From: Alloprevotella rava
GTDB lineage: Bacteria; Bacteroidota; Bacteroidia; Bacteroidales; Bacteroidaceae
Direction of reading: 5' to 3'
Length of the DNA: 64,000 nt
Assembly: GCF_014195585.1 (NCBI RefSeq)
Contig: NZ_JACICA010000003.1
Location: 124,001-188,000, forward strand
Each line of letters begins with the position of its first letter. Positions within the stretch are counted from its first letter, which is position 1. Under the pieces are notes generated by a model, which was given only the letters and a program-made list of their open reading frames with translations, made no database searches and had not been told where the DNA came from. The position numbers were made by a program, and so were the translations under genes. Of this stretch, positions 16,270 to 24,152 are shown piece after piece.

Positions 16270-16869
16270 TTATTGCTCCTGCATCTCTATTTCGGCCTGT
16301 TGGCATACTTCGGCAAAGCGGAAGCATGTGGGCAGGTGGTCGTTGATGATACCGATGGCTTGGAGGTGGGAATAGATGATTACTGTACCAACAAATTTGA
16401 AACCGCGTTGTTTCAAATCTTTGGCCACAAGGTCGGAGAGAGCGTTGTGAGTAGCGGGTGTGTGAGCATGAGAGGGGTAGACAAAGGTTTTGCCGTTTGT
16501 GAACGACCATATATAGCGGTCGAAGCTGCCGAATTCCTGCTGAACTTTCAGGAAGGCTTGCGCGTTGGAGATCATGGCTTTTACCTTGCGCCGTGAGCGT
16601 ATCATGCCTTCCGTTTGGATGATGCGCTCCATGTCGGCCTCTGTGAAGGCAGCCACTCGGGCAGCATCGAACTCTGCAAAGCAGCGGCGCAGGATTTCGC
16701 GTTTGCGGAGTATCAACTCCCAACTCAAGCCGCATGACATACATTCCAGCACTAGAAATTCGTAGTGCTTATGGTCATCGTGAAGAGGTAGTCCCCATTC
16801 TTCATCGTGATAGCATCGGTAGAAATCTTTCTCTAAAGCTTTGCCCCATTGGCAGCGTGTTTTTTCCAT
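16270..16869 (-). CDS. tag: DNA-3-methyladenine glycosylase I
   Basis: Removes 3-methyladenine from alkylated DNA. I start it at ATG 16869 because a -7 box lies at 16886-16893 and an upstream ATG (16896) would precede that promoter; this gives 199 residues. The family's zinc 'snap' is visible: Cys in 'TRCQWG', His in 'CYHDEEWG', and the C-terminal pair H-x3-C in 'DHLPTC'. The catalytic region 'ECMSCGLSWELILRKRE' matches the family Glu and base-binding pocket. No other repair gene is adjacent; an AlkD-like protein occurs at 43.7 kb. Confidence 0.92.
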   Translation of the reverse strand: MEKTRCQWGKALEKDFYRCYHDEEWGLPLHDDHKHYEFLVLECMSCGLSWELILRKREILRRCFAEFDAARVAAFTEADMERIIQTEGMIRSRRKVKAMISNAQAFLKVQQEFGSFDRYIWSFTNGKTFVYPSHAHTPATHNALSDLVAKDLKQRGFKFVGTVIIYSHLQAIGIINDHLPTCFRFAEVCQQAEIEMQEQ

Positions 16870-16885
16870 TTTATGCATTTTTGCG

Positions 16886-16893
16886 CAAAAATA
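16886..16893 (-). promoter_or_regulatory. -7 box of tag
   Basis: Minus-strand TATTTTTG, fitting TAnnTTTG, about 17 nt before the chosen ATG. It decides the start codon of tag. Confidence 0.5.
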
Positions 16894-16971
16894 CATCGTT
16901 TTGAATTTATAGTGTATGCTTCTTGGAATTTTCTTTCTACTGAGTGGCGTGGAACAAATGGAGGAAAAGCG

Positions 16972-16979
16972 TAACTTTG
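16972..16979 (+). promoter_or_regulatory. -7 box of the nitroreductase gene
   Basis: TAACTTTG, 45 nt before the ATG at 17025; no clear -33 TTG. Confidence 0.4.
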
Positions 16980-17024
16980 TGCTTGTAAACCAATGAATAT
17001 ATCAGTTTTTTTAATTTTTCGGAT

Positions 17025-17555
17025 ATGGAAAATCAAGTGTTGAAAGCGCTCAAGGAGCGCCGCAGTGTAAGGAAGTATAAAGCAGAACAAATCACAGATG
17101 CCGAACTGACGGCTGTGCTCGAGGCGGGCACTTATGCGGCCACGGGTAAAGGCTTGCAAGACCCCTGGATTGTGGCTGTGCAGAACGAAGAGATAAAGGC
17201 GCAGCTCATCCGGATGAATGCCGAGGTGATGGGCACTACGGGGAATCCTTACTATGATGCTCCGACGATTGTCCTGGTCTTTGCTTCTGCTCCCGAGCAA
17301 TGGCCTAACGCGCTGCAAGATGCATCGCTCGTTTTGGGCAATATGATGCTGGCTGCTCATGCAGTAGGTCTGGGTTCGTGCTGGATTAACCGCGAATTGC
17401 AGATGTTTTCTACTGATGAGGGTAAGGCTCTGATGAGTCGTCTTGATCTGCCCGACGGACTCATCGGAGTAGGTGCGCTTTCTCTGGGCTATGCAGATGG
17501 AGAGCCGCGTCCTGCAAAACCACGCAAGGAAAACTACTATCGCATCGTGAAGTAG
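17025..17555 (+). CDS. Nitroreductase family protein
   Basis: FMN-dependent NAD(P)H oxidoreductase of about 176 residues. The N-terminal 'KERRSVRKYKAEQITDAEL' (11-29) gives the FMN-phosphate Arg residues; 'ATGKGLQDPWIVAV' follows; 'LGNMMLAAHAVGLGSCWINR' (about 105-124) and 'GVGALSLGYADGEP' complete the fold. Physiological substrate unknown: quinones, nitroaromatics or flavin. It is monocistronic, and its 3' flank contains a strongly structured sequence (17597-17703). Confidence 0.9.
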   Translation: MENQVLKALKERRSVRKYKAEQITDAELTAVLEAGTYAATGKGLQDPWIVAVQNEEIKAQLIRMNAEVMGTTGNPYYDAPTIVLVFASAPEQWPNALQDASLVLGNMMLAAHAVGLGSCWINRELQMFSTDEGKALMSRLDLPDGLIGVGALSLGYADGEPRPAKPRKENYYRIVK

Positions 17556-17596
17556 CATTCTTTCTTGACTTGTAGTGACGGACTGATTTGTTTTTA

Positions 17597-17703
17597 GCTA
17601 CAAAACTTAACACAAACGCCTGCGGCGGATACAGAGGTTCTTCTTGTTTAGAACCATGAGAGTTCTAATGAAGAAACGTTTTGTAGCCGCCGCAGGCGTT
17701 TGT
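17597..17703. other. Structured 3' region with two interleaved inverted repeats
   Basis: Four arms in the order A-B-A'-B': GCTACAAAAC (17597-17606) matches GTTTTGTAGC (17678-17687), and ACAAACGCCTGCGGCGG (17612-17628) matches CCGCCGCAGGCGTTTGT (17687-17703). Because the pairs interleave they cannot all form as simple nested stems: either two alternative folds or a pseudoknot. Inside, TTCTTC (17638-17643) pairs with GAAGAA (17670-17675) around the stem TTAGAAC/GTTCTAA (17648-17668). Another small hairpin (CACTAAC/GTTAGTG) follows near 17726. No T-run after B'. It is 42 bp past the nitroreductase stop. Confidence 0.7.
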
Positions 17704-17845
17704 ATTATGTTGATGGATAATCAAGCACTAACGTGTTAGTGTCTGATGGTTTGATAATTAGTGAGAGTGTTCCAAAAATGTGTACAGACTTTATCTGATA
17801 TTGAAACGCACTACAACTCAAGAGATTTTATGAAGTAGAATTTCT

Positions 17846-19102
17846 TTATTTATTCAAATTTACTCTGATTCCGATATTGAGATTGAAATTTGTAGGTTTG
17901 TCCTTATAGATGTTCTTTACAGAACTGCCATTGTTGAAGTGATAACTCACGCCAGGCTCAACATAAGCACTGACATCCTTATTGAATCTATATTCTCCTC
18001 CAATAGCAGCATTGAGCGAGAAGATTGGACGATTTTCTTTGATGGAGATGCCGCTCTGTTTTTCCTGCGGATCGTTCCCCTCAATCTGTTTAGATTCGCC
18101 TTTCACAAGTTTCTCAATCTCTCCGCCTGCTGTTGCATAGGCATTAAATCTCTTTGTTTTGACGAAACTATAACTTACGTTCACTGGCAGACCGATATAG
18201 TGTAGGGTTTGTCTTTCCGAGTGGCGACCAGCTCCCTTTCCAAACGAGAAATCAGAAATGAGAAAACTGTACGTAAGGCCTGTTTGCAAGCTCCAATGGC
18301 GGTTAAGATTGTATCGCATAGAAATACCAAACTTGATGGGCTGGCGGTGTTTCACTTGCGTTATTATCTCGTCCGACTTCGCTTTTTCTCCAGAAAATTC
18401 AGGGTCATAATTGCCGTATGGGTCTGCTGTGCTCAACAACAATCTTTCACCATTGTTGGCCGTCCCTGTTGCGCCGCTATAAGATGTTGCAATACTAAGG
18501 CGGGAAGACTTAACATAATAATCCGTACATCCATAGCTATACGTTCCAACATTGCTCCCTTTTTGTGGTGTTTTGGTTGAGGAATCAGTTGTATTGTTCT
18601 TTGCGCTCGGCTCTACACATCCTGGCGGAGTGTGATTATCGTCTCCCTCATTAGTCTTGACAATTATCTGCGCTACATTTTTATTCGCATCGGAATGATA
18701 AGCAAGTAAGGTTTCCCCTTTAGCCTTTCGTGAGTTTTTCCAAATATGCTCGGCTGTCTCTTTGTTGTTTGAAGTATCGTAGCTCGCAGCGTATCCGTTC
18801 AGTGAAGGATTTGGGTTTGAATTTGCCTTATCTTTAGTCACTGAGGCAATCTGTTCCGGCATAGAATACGGAGCGATAATGATATTGCCCAAATACAGAC
18901 AGACAGCAACAACGGCCGCAACAGAGACCGAACGATACAGCCACAAAGATAGTCTCTGCGCTTTTTTTCGAGTAGGAGGCACAGGAGCTACACCCCGACG
19001 AGCCATCTCTTTTTTGATGTCGTCGAGAAGACCTTCAGGTGCTTTTACATCGTGCTCGTTTTGAACACGTGTCTGCAATTTATCAAGCCACTCTTTTTTC
19101 AT
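17846..19102 (-). CDS. Anti-sigma-like protein fused to an outer-membrane beta-barrel domain
   Basis: 418 residues, directly after an ECF sigma gene (11 nt gap). Residues 1-50 are cytosolic, starting 'MKKEWLDKLQTRVQNEHDVK', with 'LLDDIKKEMARRG', a place where anti-sigma domains sit. One membrane helix at about 53-78 ('SVSVAAVVAVCLYLGNIII'). A Ser/Thr/Asn-rich linker (about 80-245) follows, then a C-terminal beta-barrel-like domain (about 250-418; 'GISMRYNLNRHWSLQTGLTY', 'NLNIGIRVNLNK') of the OMP_b-brl group. If both parts insert, one chain links inner and outer membranes. Genes with this pairing are found in Bacteroidetes, but I know of no functional study. Confidence 0.75.
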   Translation of the reverse strand: MKKEWLDKLQTRVQNEHDVKAPEGLLDDIKKEMARRGVAPVPPTRKKAQRLSLWLYRSVSVAAVVAVCLYLGNIIIAPYSMPEQIASVTKDKANSNPNPSLNGYAASYDTSNNKETAEHIWKNSRKAKGETLLAYHSDANKNVAQIIVKTNEGDDNHTPPGCVEPSAKNNTTDSSTKTPQKGSNVGTYSYGCTDYYVKSSRLSIATSYSGATGTANNGERLLLSTADPYGNYDPEFSGEKAKSDEIITQVKHRQPIKFGISMRYNLNRHWSLQTGLTYSFLISDFSFGKGAGRHSERQTLHYIGLPVNVSYSFVKTKRFNAYATAGGEIEKLVKGESKQIEGNDPQEKQSGISIKENRPIFSLNAAIGGEYRFNKDVSAYVEPGVSYHFNNGSSVKNIYKDKPTNFNLNIGIRVNLNK

Positions 19103-19113
19103 AGTCTGTCTTT

Positions 19114-19689
19114 CTATTTCATTTGTTCTTTCAGCATCTTAGCAAGCATGCTTCTTGCTTTATAAAACTGCGACGCGGACGTGTCCGGTTTTATCTTAAG
19201 GAGTTCTGCTATTTCCTTATGGCTTTTTCCTTCTATCGCAAATAAATTGAACACAGTCCTGTAGCCAATGGGGAGTTGGAGGATTGTGTCTGTTATCTGT
19301 TGTATAGAAAGATTATCTATATCCGGTTCTGTTCCACTGTCTGCTTCGACAGCTGCAGTATCCGGAAGATCCCCTTCGTTATCTACAAAAGCATGCGCAT
19401 CATTATCTCTGAGAAAATGGAGAGCCTCATTGATGACAGTCCTTGTAAGCCAGGCTTTCAAAGAGCCTTTATCTCGATATTCAAACGTATGAATTTTCGT
19501 AAATATCTTAATGAAAGCTTCTTGAAGCACATCGTGCAGGTCGTCCGTATTTCCGATATATCGCGAACATACTTTGGTAAGGAAGTCTGCATACTCGCTA
19601 TAGAGCACATCCATAGCACGGGTATCGCCTTTTGCAAAAAGGCTTATAATATGCTGCTCTTTATTGTAGTACCCTGATAGTAGGCTCAT
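19114..19689 (-). CDS. ECF-type RNA polymerase sigma factor
   Basis: 191 residues with region 2 (about 18-90; 'MDVLYSEYADFLTKVC', 'DLHDVLQEAFIKIFTK' for -10 binding and core contact) and region 4 (about 130-185; 'LQLPIGYRTVFNLFAIEG' then the helix-turn-helix 'SHKEIAELLKIKPDTSASQF'). An acidic linker of about 30 residues lies between. It precedes the anti-sigma-like/barrel gene, whose N-terminus is the likely regulator. Target promoters cannot be named from sequence. Confidence 0.94.
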   Translation of the reverse strand: MSLLSGYYNKEQHIISLFAKGDTRAMDVLYSEYADFLTKVCSRYIGNTDDLHDVLQEAFIKIFTKIHTFEYRDKGSLKAWLTRTVINEALHFLRDNDAHAFVDNEGDLPDTAAVEADSGTEPDIDNLSIQQITDTILQLPIGYRTVFNLFAIEGKSHKEIAELLKIKPDTSASQFYKARSMLAKMLKEQMK

Positions 19690-19718
19690 GAAAAGGTATA
19701 CAGGCTTCCCTGTTACTA

Positions 19719-20396
19719 TTACTTACGACTTTTATATTTGAATCGAACACTTTTTATGCCTGAGAACGACTGCCACTTCAATGTAAGGTCCACCGTCTTC
19801 CCTTGTGTATCTGGAAGATCGCTTAGTCTGAATGCTACCAGACCATCACGGATAAGACCTCTTGTATCGCCCATCGCGTTATGATGAAGTATTACCTCAT
19901 ACGGATTTTCTCCTTTGACAAGATTCAATACATGTTTCTTTCCGTTGTTAAAATAGGTTCGGAAGCGCAGCGTGATATAGCCGTCTTCCACTATCGTTGT
20001 CCAATCTTTGACAATCTCCACAGGGTCTTTCCCATAAGTCTCATTGTCTTTCTGTCCTAAGCTGGGCGCCATTTCCTTTGTACGTATTGTATCAATCCAG
20101 TTGACATACGCACTTTTTGAATAAGGGGCACTCTGCCCGTTCTGCATCTTTAAGTTCACCAGAGCACGCAACTCCTTCTTTGCATAGGACAAATTTATCG
20201 AGTTGGTTGGCAGGACTGTTGTCGAATCATCCAACTGAAAATAGACCTGTCCCGTAGAACTGTTGGTTTTAATCGTAACAAGTGCGTTGGGATAGTTAAT
20301 AGAGCCAGTGAAATCATCGTCTTTCGTACACGAATGTAAAGACAACGCGCTCAATAAAGCTGCAAGAGCAAAAGCGCAACATAATAACCTTTTCAT
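19719..20396 (-). CDS. NigD-like lipoprotein
   Basis: 225 residues; lipobox ending at Cys23 ('LSLHSC'), then two beta domains matching the NigD N- and C-terminal pair: strands including 'NALVTIKTNSSTGQVYFQLD' early and 'YITLRFRTYFNNGKKHVLNL' late. NigD-like proteins occur across Bacteroidales and are named from a bacteriocin cluster, but their role is unclear. It is 29 nt upstream of the ECF sigma gene, so it heads the operon NigD-sigma-anti-sigma/barrel. A clear GGAGG Shine-Dalgarno is at 20403-20407 and a -7 box TATATTTG at 20433-20426. Confidence 0.8.
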   Translation of the reverse strand: MKRLLCCAFALAALLSALSLHSCTKDDDFTGSINYPNALVTIKTNSSTGQVYFQLDDSTTVLPTNSINLSYAKKELRALVNLKMQNGQSAPYSKSAYVNWIDTIRTKEMAPSLGQKDNETYGKDPVEIVKDWTTIVEDGYITLRFRTYFNNGKKHVLNLVKGENPYEVILHHNAMGDTRGLIRDGLVAFRLSDLPDTQGKTVDLTLKWQSFSGIKSVRFKYKSRK

Positions 20397-20402
20397 TTTT
20401 GT

Positions 20403-20433
20403 TCCTCCTTTTTTTATTTCTGCTACAAATATA
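20403..20433 (-). promoter_or_regulatory. Promoter and Shine-Dalgarno of the NigD-sigma operon
   Basis: Minus-strand TATATTTG (20433-20426) fits the -7 box; AGGAGG lies between it and the ATG (about 20403-20408). No convincing -33 TTG. Confidence 0.5.
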
Positions 20434-20455
20434 CGAACTTTAAATTAAGGAAAAT

Positions 20456-20485
20456 ACGGGGAAATACTGTTGCCAATTTCCCCGT
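20456..20485 (-). terminator. Terminator after the Ig-like lipoprotein gene
   Basis: ACGGGGAAAT (20456-20465) with ATTTCCCCGT (20476-20485); plus-strand A-rich sequence to the left supplies the U-run. It separates the Ig-like gene from the NigD-sigma operon. Confidence 0.8.
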
Positions 20486-20512
20486 TCTCCAACGCTTTGG
20501 ATATTTAACAGA

Positions 20513-21067
20513 TTACTTCACGGTAACAACAACCGTTCCGGCTAACTTATTCTTATCAAGAACACTGATAGTAGTAGTTCCAGCCTTGACGCCTTTAATC
20601 ATAATTTTGGAATCTTTTACCATAGCAGTAGCAATCTTGTTATCTTTCACCATAGCTGTGTATGGAGCTTTTCCGGACTTAACGACAACAGTCTCCTCCT
20701 TGCCTACTGCAACTTCCACTTGTTGCTTGTCGAAATCAAGAGGTTTCATCACATTAATAGCCAGAGTAGCAGACATTTTCTTTTTATCCGTAACAACAAC
20801 AGATGTTTTGCCTTCTTTCACACCCGTAATTGTCATAACATTTTTATCTAATTTAACCGTAGCTACCTTTTCGTCTACAGATCTTACTGAATAGGGTTGC
20901 GTTCCGTTGCTGATAGCCACTCTGGCTGTAGCACCAGATACCATATCAACTTTGGCAACACTTAACTTTAGTTTGTTGTTGTCTTCATTATCGCAAGAAG
21001 TCAACACTGCAACACCCAGGCAGCTTACTGCCACCATCATTGTTCTAAAAATGTTTTTTAATTCCAT
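20513..21067 (-). CDS. Ig-like (BIG2-type) lipoprotein
   Basis: 184 residues from ATG 21067; an upstream in-frame ATG would put 22 residues before the signal peptide. Lipobox 'LTSC' with Cys25, then two copies of a bacterial Ig-like group 2 module (about 33-110 and 110-184): each has 'VDMVSGATARVAI' or 'VEVAVGKEETVVV' early and 'ITGVKEGKTSVVVTD' or 'IKGVKAGTTTISVLD' at the end. Such modules mediate protein-protein contact at the cell surface. Function unknown. Confidence 0.8.
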   Translation of the reverse strand: MELKNIFRTMMVAVSCLGVAVLTSCDNEDNNKLKLSVAKVDMVSGATARVAISNGTQPYSVRSVDEKVATVKLDKNVMTITGVKEGKTSVVVTDKKKMSATLAINVMKPLDFDKQQVEVAVGKEETVVVKSGKAPYTAMVKDNKIATAMVKDSKIMIKGVKAGTTTISVLDKNKLAGTVVVTVK

Positions 21068-21238
21068 TGTTTTATTGTTTTTTATGGTTAAAAATTGAAC
21101 TTTCATTACTGTTGATGTACCTATTAAATCCAAACATTTAAAGAACTTGCCTGGGAAATCACTTAAAAGAAGTTAAACATTTTTGTCTGCCGTTTTTCCT
21201 ATTTCTTTCTAGAATATGCTTTTCCTTTATAAAAAGCC

Positions 21239-21271
21239 TGCGACAAACTCTTACAGGTAGAGTTTGTCGCA
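21239..21271 (-). terminator. Terminator of the M18 aminopeptidase gene
   Basis: TGCGACAAACTCT (21239-21251) pairs perfectly with AGAGTTTGTCGCA (21259-21271); A-run to the left at 21231-21235. Confidence 0.85.
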
Positions 21272-21335
21272 GATATTTGTATAAAGTTTGTGGTTAAAGT
21301 GATTATAGTGATGGTTATAAAAACTTACTTCATCA

Positions 21336-22634
21336 TTACATCTCGAAGAATTGTTCGAAGGCTTTGACGCAGTATGCGTGGTCTGCCACACTGCCCGTTT
21401 CGCGACAACTGTGCATGCCCAAAACGGCGTTGCCCATATCGACACCACGGAGAGGGAGCGAAGAGGCTAGGATGTTACCCAAGGTGCTACCGCCTGCCAC
21501 ATCGCTATGATTCACAAAACGCTGGCAAGGTACGCCTGCTTCCTCGCAAATGCGGGCGAAAACGGCCGCTGTGACGGCGTCGCTGGCGTATTTCTGGGCT
21601 GCGTTGAACTTGATCACTGGACCTCCGCCCAACTGCGGGTGATTTGTTGGGTCGTACTTCTCGCTGTAGTTGGGATGCCAACCATGAGCGTTGTCGGCCG
21701 AAATCATAAATGCTTGTTCGATGGCTTGATAGAATGCTTCTTCTGAACCGCTCTGCGCAAAGCAGATGCGCTTCAGCATCGATGCCAAGAACGGACTTCC
21801 TGCACCTTGCTTGGTCTGTGAGCCTGTTTCTTCATTGTCGAAGATGGCCAAAACTTGCGTTGTGTCGGTGGCAGGCGTGTGGAGTAGCGCAGTCAGTCCG
21901 GCGTAGCACATAGAAAGGTCGTCCAGACGGCCAGAAGAGATAAACTCGTTGTGAACTCCGAAGGTGCACGCGGGGGTAGTATCGGCCAAGTAGAGATCAA
22001 AGTCGAGGATGTCGTTGCGGTCCACGTGCTCTTGCTTGTTCAGTTCCTCCACGATGACATTCATAAGGAGATTTCCGCGTTCCAGTTCGTCGCTGATGAT
22101 GCCGAGTAGGGGAAGCACATCCTTCTGCCGAGAGAGTTTCATGCCGTCGTTCACTTCTCGATTGAAATGAATGGCCAAATTACTGATTTGCAGCAAGGGG
22201 CGCTGAATGTGAATGAGTAGCGTTCGGGGATGTAGGGCATCGCTGCCGCGCAGGATTACGCGACCTGCAAGCGTCAGCGGACGATCGAACCACGTAGACA
22301 TGATAGGGCCGCCGTAGACCTCTGTGTTGAGTTTTACAATACCTCCCTCGCAGGTCATTTCAGCATTGGGTTTGATGCGGAACGTGGGAGAGTCGCAATG
22401 GGCACAAAGCAAGCGGAAACCAGCTTCGGCCAATGGGCGCGCGCCTATTTGGAAGGCGTAGATGGAAGAGTCGTTTTTGGTGACATAGAAGCGATCTCCA
22501 GCTTTTACACTGCCCAAAGCCTCGGCAGGGTTGAGATGACGATAACCAGCCTTATCGAGTTCGGCCGCGATGTTCTTCACCGCCAGAAAGTTTACGGGCG
22601 ATGCGTCGAGAAACTTCAGAAGGGAATCAATCAT
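21336..22634 (-). CDS. M18 family aminopeptidase
   Basis: Cytosolic di-zinc aminopeptidase that prefers acidic N-termini. 432 residues, usual for the family. Visible metal-site motifs: 'LCAHCDSPTFRIKP' (His), 'DLSMCYAGL' (Asp), 'FDNEETGSQTKQGAG' (Glu pair) and 'FVNHSDVAGGSTLGN' (His near the C-terminus). It contributes to peptide breakdown with the C1 and M24 peptidases encoded just upstream on the same strand, each with its own terminator or gap, so co-transcription is not evident. Confidence 0.92.
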   Translation of the reverse strand: MIDSLLKFLDASPVNFLAVKNIAAELDKAGYRHLNPAEALGSVKAGDRFYVTKNDSSIYAFQIGARPLAEAGFRLLCAHCDSPTFRIKPNAEMTCEGGIVKLNTEVYGGPIMSTWFDRPLTLAGRVILRGSDALHPRTLLIHIQRPLLQISNLAIHFNREVNDGMKLSRQKDVLPLLGIISDELERGNLLMNVIVEELNKQEHVDRNDILDFDLYLADTTPACTFGVHNEFISSGRLDDLSMCYAGLTALLHTPATDTTQVLAIFDNEETGSQTKQGAGSPFLASMLKRICFAQSGSEEAFYQAIEQAFMISADNAHGWHPNYSEKYDPTNHPQLGGGPVIKFNAAQKYASDAVTAAVFARICEEAGVPCQRFVNHSDVAGGSTLGNILASSLPLRGVDMGNAVLGMHSCRETGSVADHAYCVKAFEQFFEM

Positions 22635-22811
22635 AGTATGCCTTTTGTATTTGTTATTATTTTGTTTGACATTTGATGTAGCGAAGTTACGGAAAAAGTT
22701 TAATTGCTGCTCGCAAAAGTCCTCGAATCCGTATTCCTTCTTATTCTGTCAGTCTAATGTCCGTATTTTTCAGCCATCAGCCCAATTTCTTTTTCCGCCA
22801 GCCCAACAAAA

Positions 22812-22837
22812 AAGACCACCCTGAAAGAGGTGGTCTT
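22812..22837 (-). terminator. Terminator of the C1 peptidase gene
   Basis: AAGACCACC (22812-22820) with GGTGGTCTT (22829-22837), A-run on the left. Confidence 0.8.
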
Positions 22838-22862
22838 ATATACTTATATATGTGTCGGCAGA

Positions 22863-24053
22863 TTAGATACCGAGTTTCTTGCGGATGTCCTTGGGGATAG
22901 CGTTTTTGTTGATGAGAATGTTCATCGTCTTGTAGGCAACGTAAGGTTTGCTTGCGTAGAAGATACCTTTGTAGCGGCCGTATTCGCCCCAGCTATTCTT
23001 CACCATGAAATACTCCTTACCTTGAGGATCTTTAGCAAGACCATAGATAACCATACCGTGGTCGTCCGTAGTTTCCCAATTATCGTAAGCAGTCTGGCGA
23101 AGTTGCTGCGTGATGGTCAGCTCGTCCTTGCTGTCAGCTTGATTCACCTGCTTGCCGTTTGTACCCATCCAGCGAGCAGCATCAGAGCCAGTTAAATCGT
23201 TCTTGTAAGACTTTGCAGGAACAGTTGCAATACCGTTGCGGCTGAAGCCTGTTTCGCTGACATCGGCACCCCATGCAAAGGTGTAGCCATTGCGGACAGC
23301 GCTTTCCATCACCGTCATAAACTCGTCTATAGGCAAGTTGTAGCTCTCTGCCCAGCGCCAGTTGTCCTGCACTTCAATAATGAATTTGCTGTAGAAAGGA
23401 TGGTGCGTGAAGCTTGTCAAACTTACGTAGTCATCGAGGTTAAGTCCGAGGCTCTTCTGGAAGCTTTCCGGCGTGTAGCTCTTGCCTTTGTAAGTAAAGG
23501 TCTTGGGAAGTTCACCGAAATAACCTGCATAAATATGACTCAACGTAGATTTCCATGAGAGAGGAATTTTCTTCATTTCGCTATTCGCAATGGATTTAAC
23601 GTAAGCACTGGCCTGTGCGTCGAGCGTATTGAAGTTGAAGAGGCTATCTCCGTAAAGGCTGCCAGGGAAAGGCATAGCTTCTTGAGGAACAATGCCGTAG
23701 TGACGGAAGCAATAGAGAACATCATAGAAAGAACCACCTTGGCTGAAGCTTACATCGCCGTGCATACGGATGGCCTTATCGGCGCGGTCCATATAGGTAT
23801 GGTAAGCCACGAAGCTCTCGCACAAATCGTGTGTGCCCTTACCGAGACGGAGAAGTTCAGCCTCGAAGAAACCGAGAGAACTATAAGCCCAGCAAGTACC
23901 TGAACGATTCTGGTCCTTGATTGAGGTAATGGGGTTGGCTTTCACTACGGTAAACTCTACCGTGTCACTCTTGGCCGCTGCTGGCTTTGCTTGAGCAGCC
24001 ATTGTCCCTGGGAGCAGCATCATTACAGCTGCAATGAGGAGATTTTTGTTCAT
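22863..24053 (-). CDS. Exported C1-family (bleomycin hydrolase-like) cysteine peptidase
   Basis: 396 residues from ATG 24053, where a normal signal peptide begins ('MNKNLLIAAVMMLLPGTMAA'); a start 15 codons upstream would spoil it. Papain-fold catalytic residues: Cys in 'NRSGTCWAYSSLGFFEAELL', His in 'DDHGMVIYGLAKD', Asn in 'MVKNSWGEYGRYKG'. Sequence order and length fit the C1B aminopeptidase/bleomycin hydrolase branch, which is usually cytosolic; here export to the periplasm is predicted. Likely role: trimming imported peptides. Confidence 0.88.
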   Translation of the reverse strand: MNKNLLIAAVMMLLPGTMAAQAKPAAAKSDTVEFTVVKANPITSIKDQNRSGTCWAYSSLGFFEAELLRLGKGTHDLCESFVAYHTYMDRADKAIRMHGDVSFSQGGSFYDVLYCFRHYGIVPQEAMPFPGSLYGDSLFNFNTLDAQASAYVKSIANSEMKKIPLSWKSTLSHIYAGYFGELPKTFTYKGKSYTPESFQKSLGLNLDDYVSLTSFTHHPFYSKFIIEVQDNWRWAESYNLPIDEFMTVMESAVRNGYTFAWGADVSETGFSRNGIATVPAKSYKNDLTGSDAARWMGTNGKQVNQADSKDELTITQQLRQTAYDNWETTDDHGMVIYGLAKDPQGKEYFMVKNSWGEYGRYKGIFYASKPYVAYKTMNILINKNAIPKDIRKKLGI

Positions 24054-24152
24054 ATAAAGATAAATTTTAATTGTATGTGCGTGTTGAAAATGCCGCACTA
24101 GTTGAGCGGCATCTTTGAGATGTCACATTTTTTGGAGCGTTGGAGCAGAGTT

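Noticed and set aside
16870-16896. Tag glycosylase start at 16896
   Set aside because: A -7 box at 16886-16893 lies within it, and the extra residues are not conserved; start 16869 is preferred.
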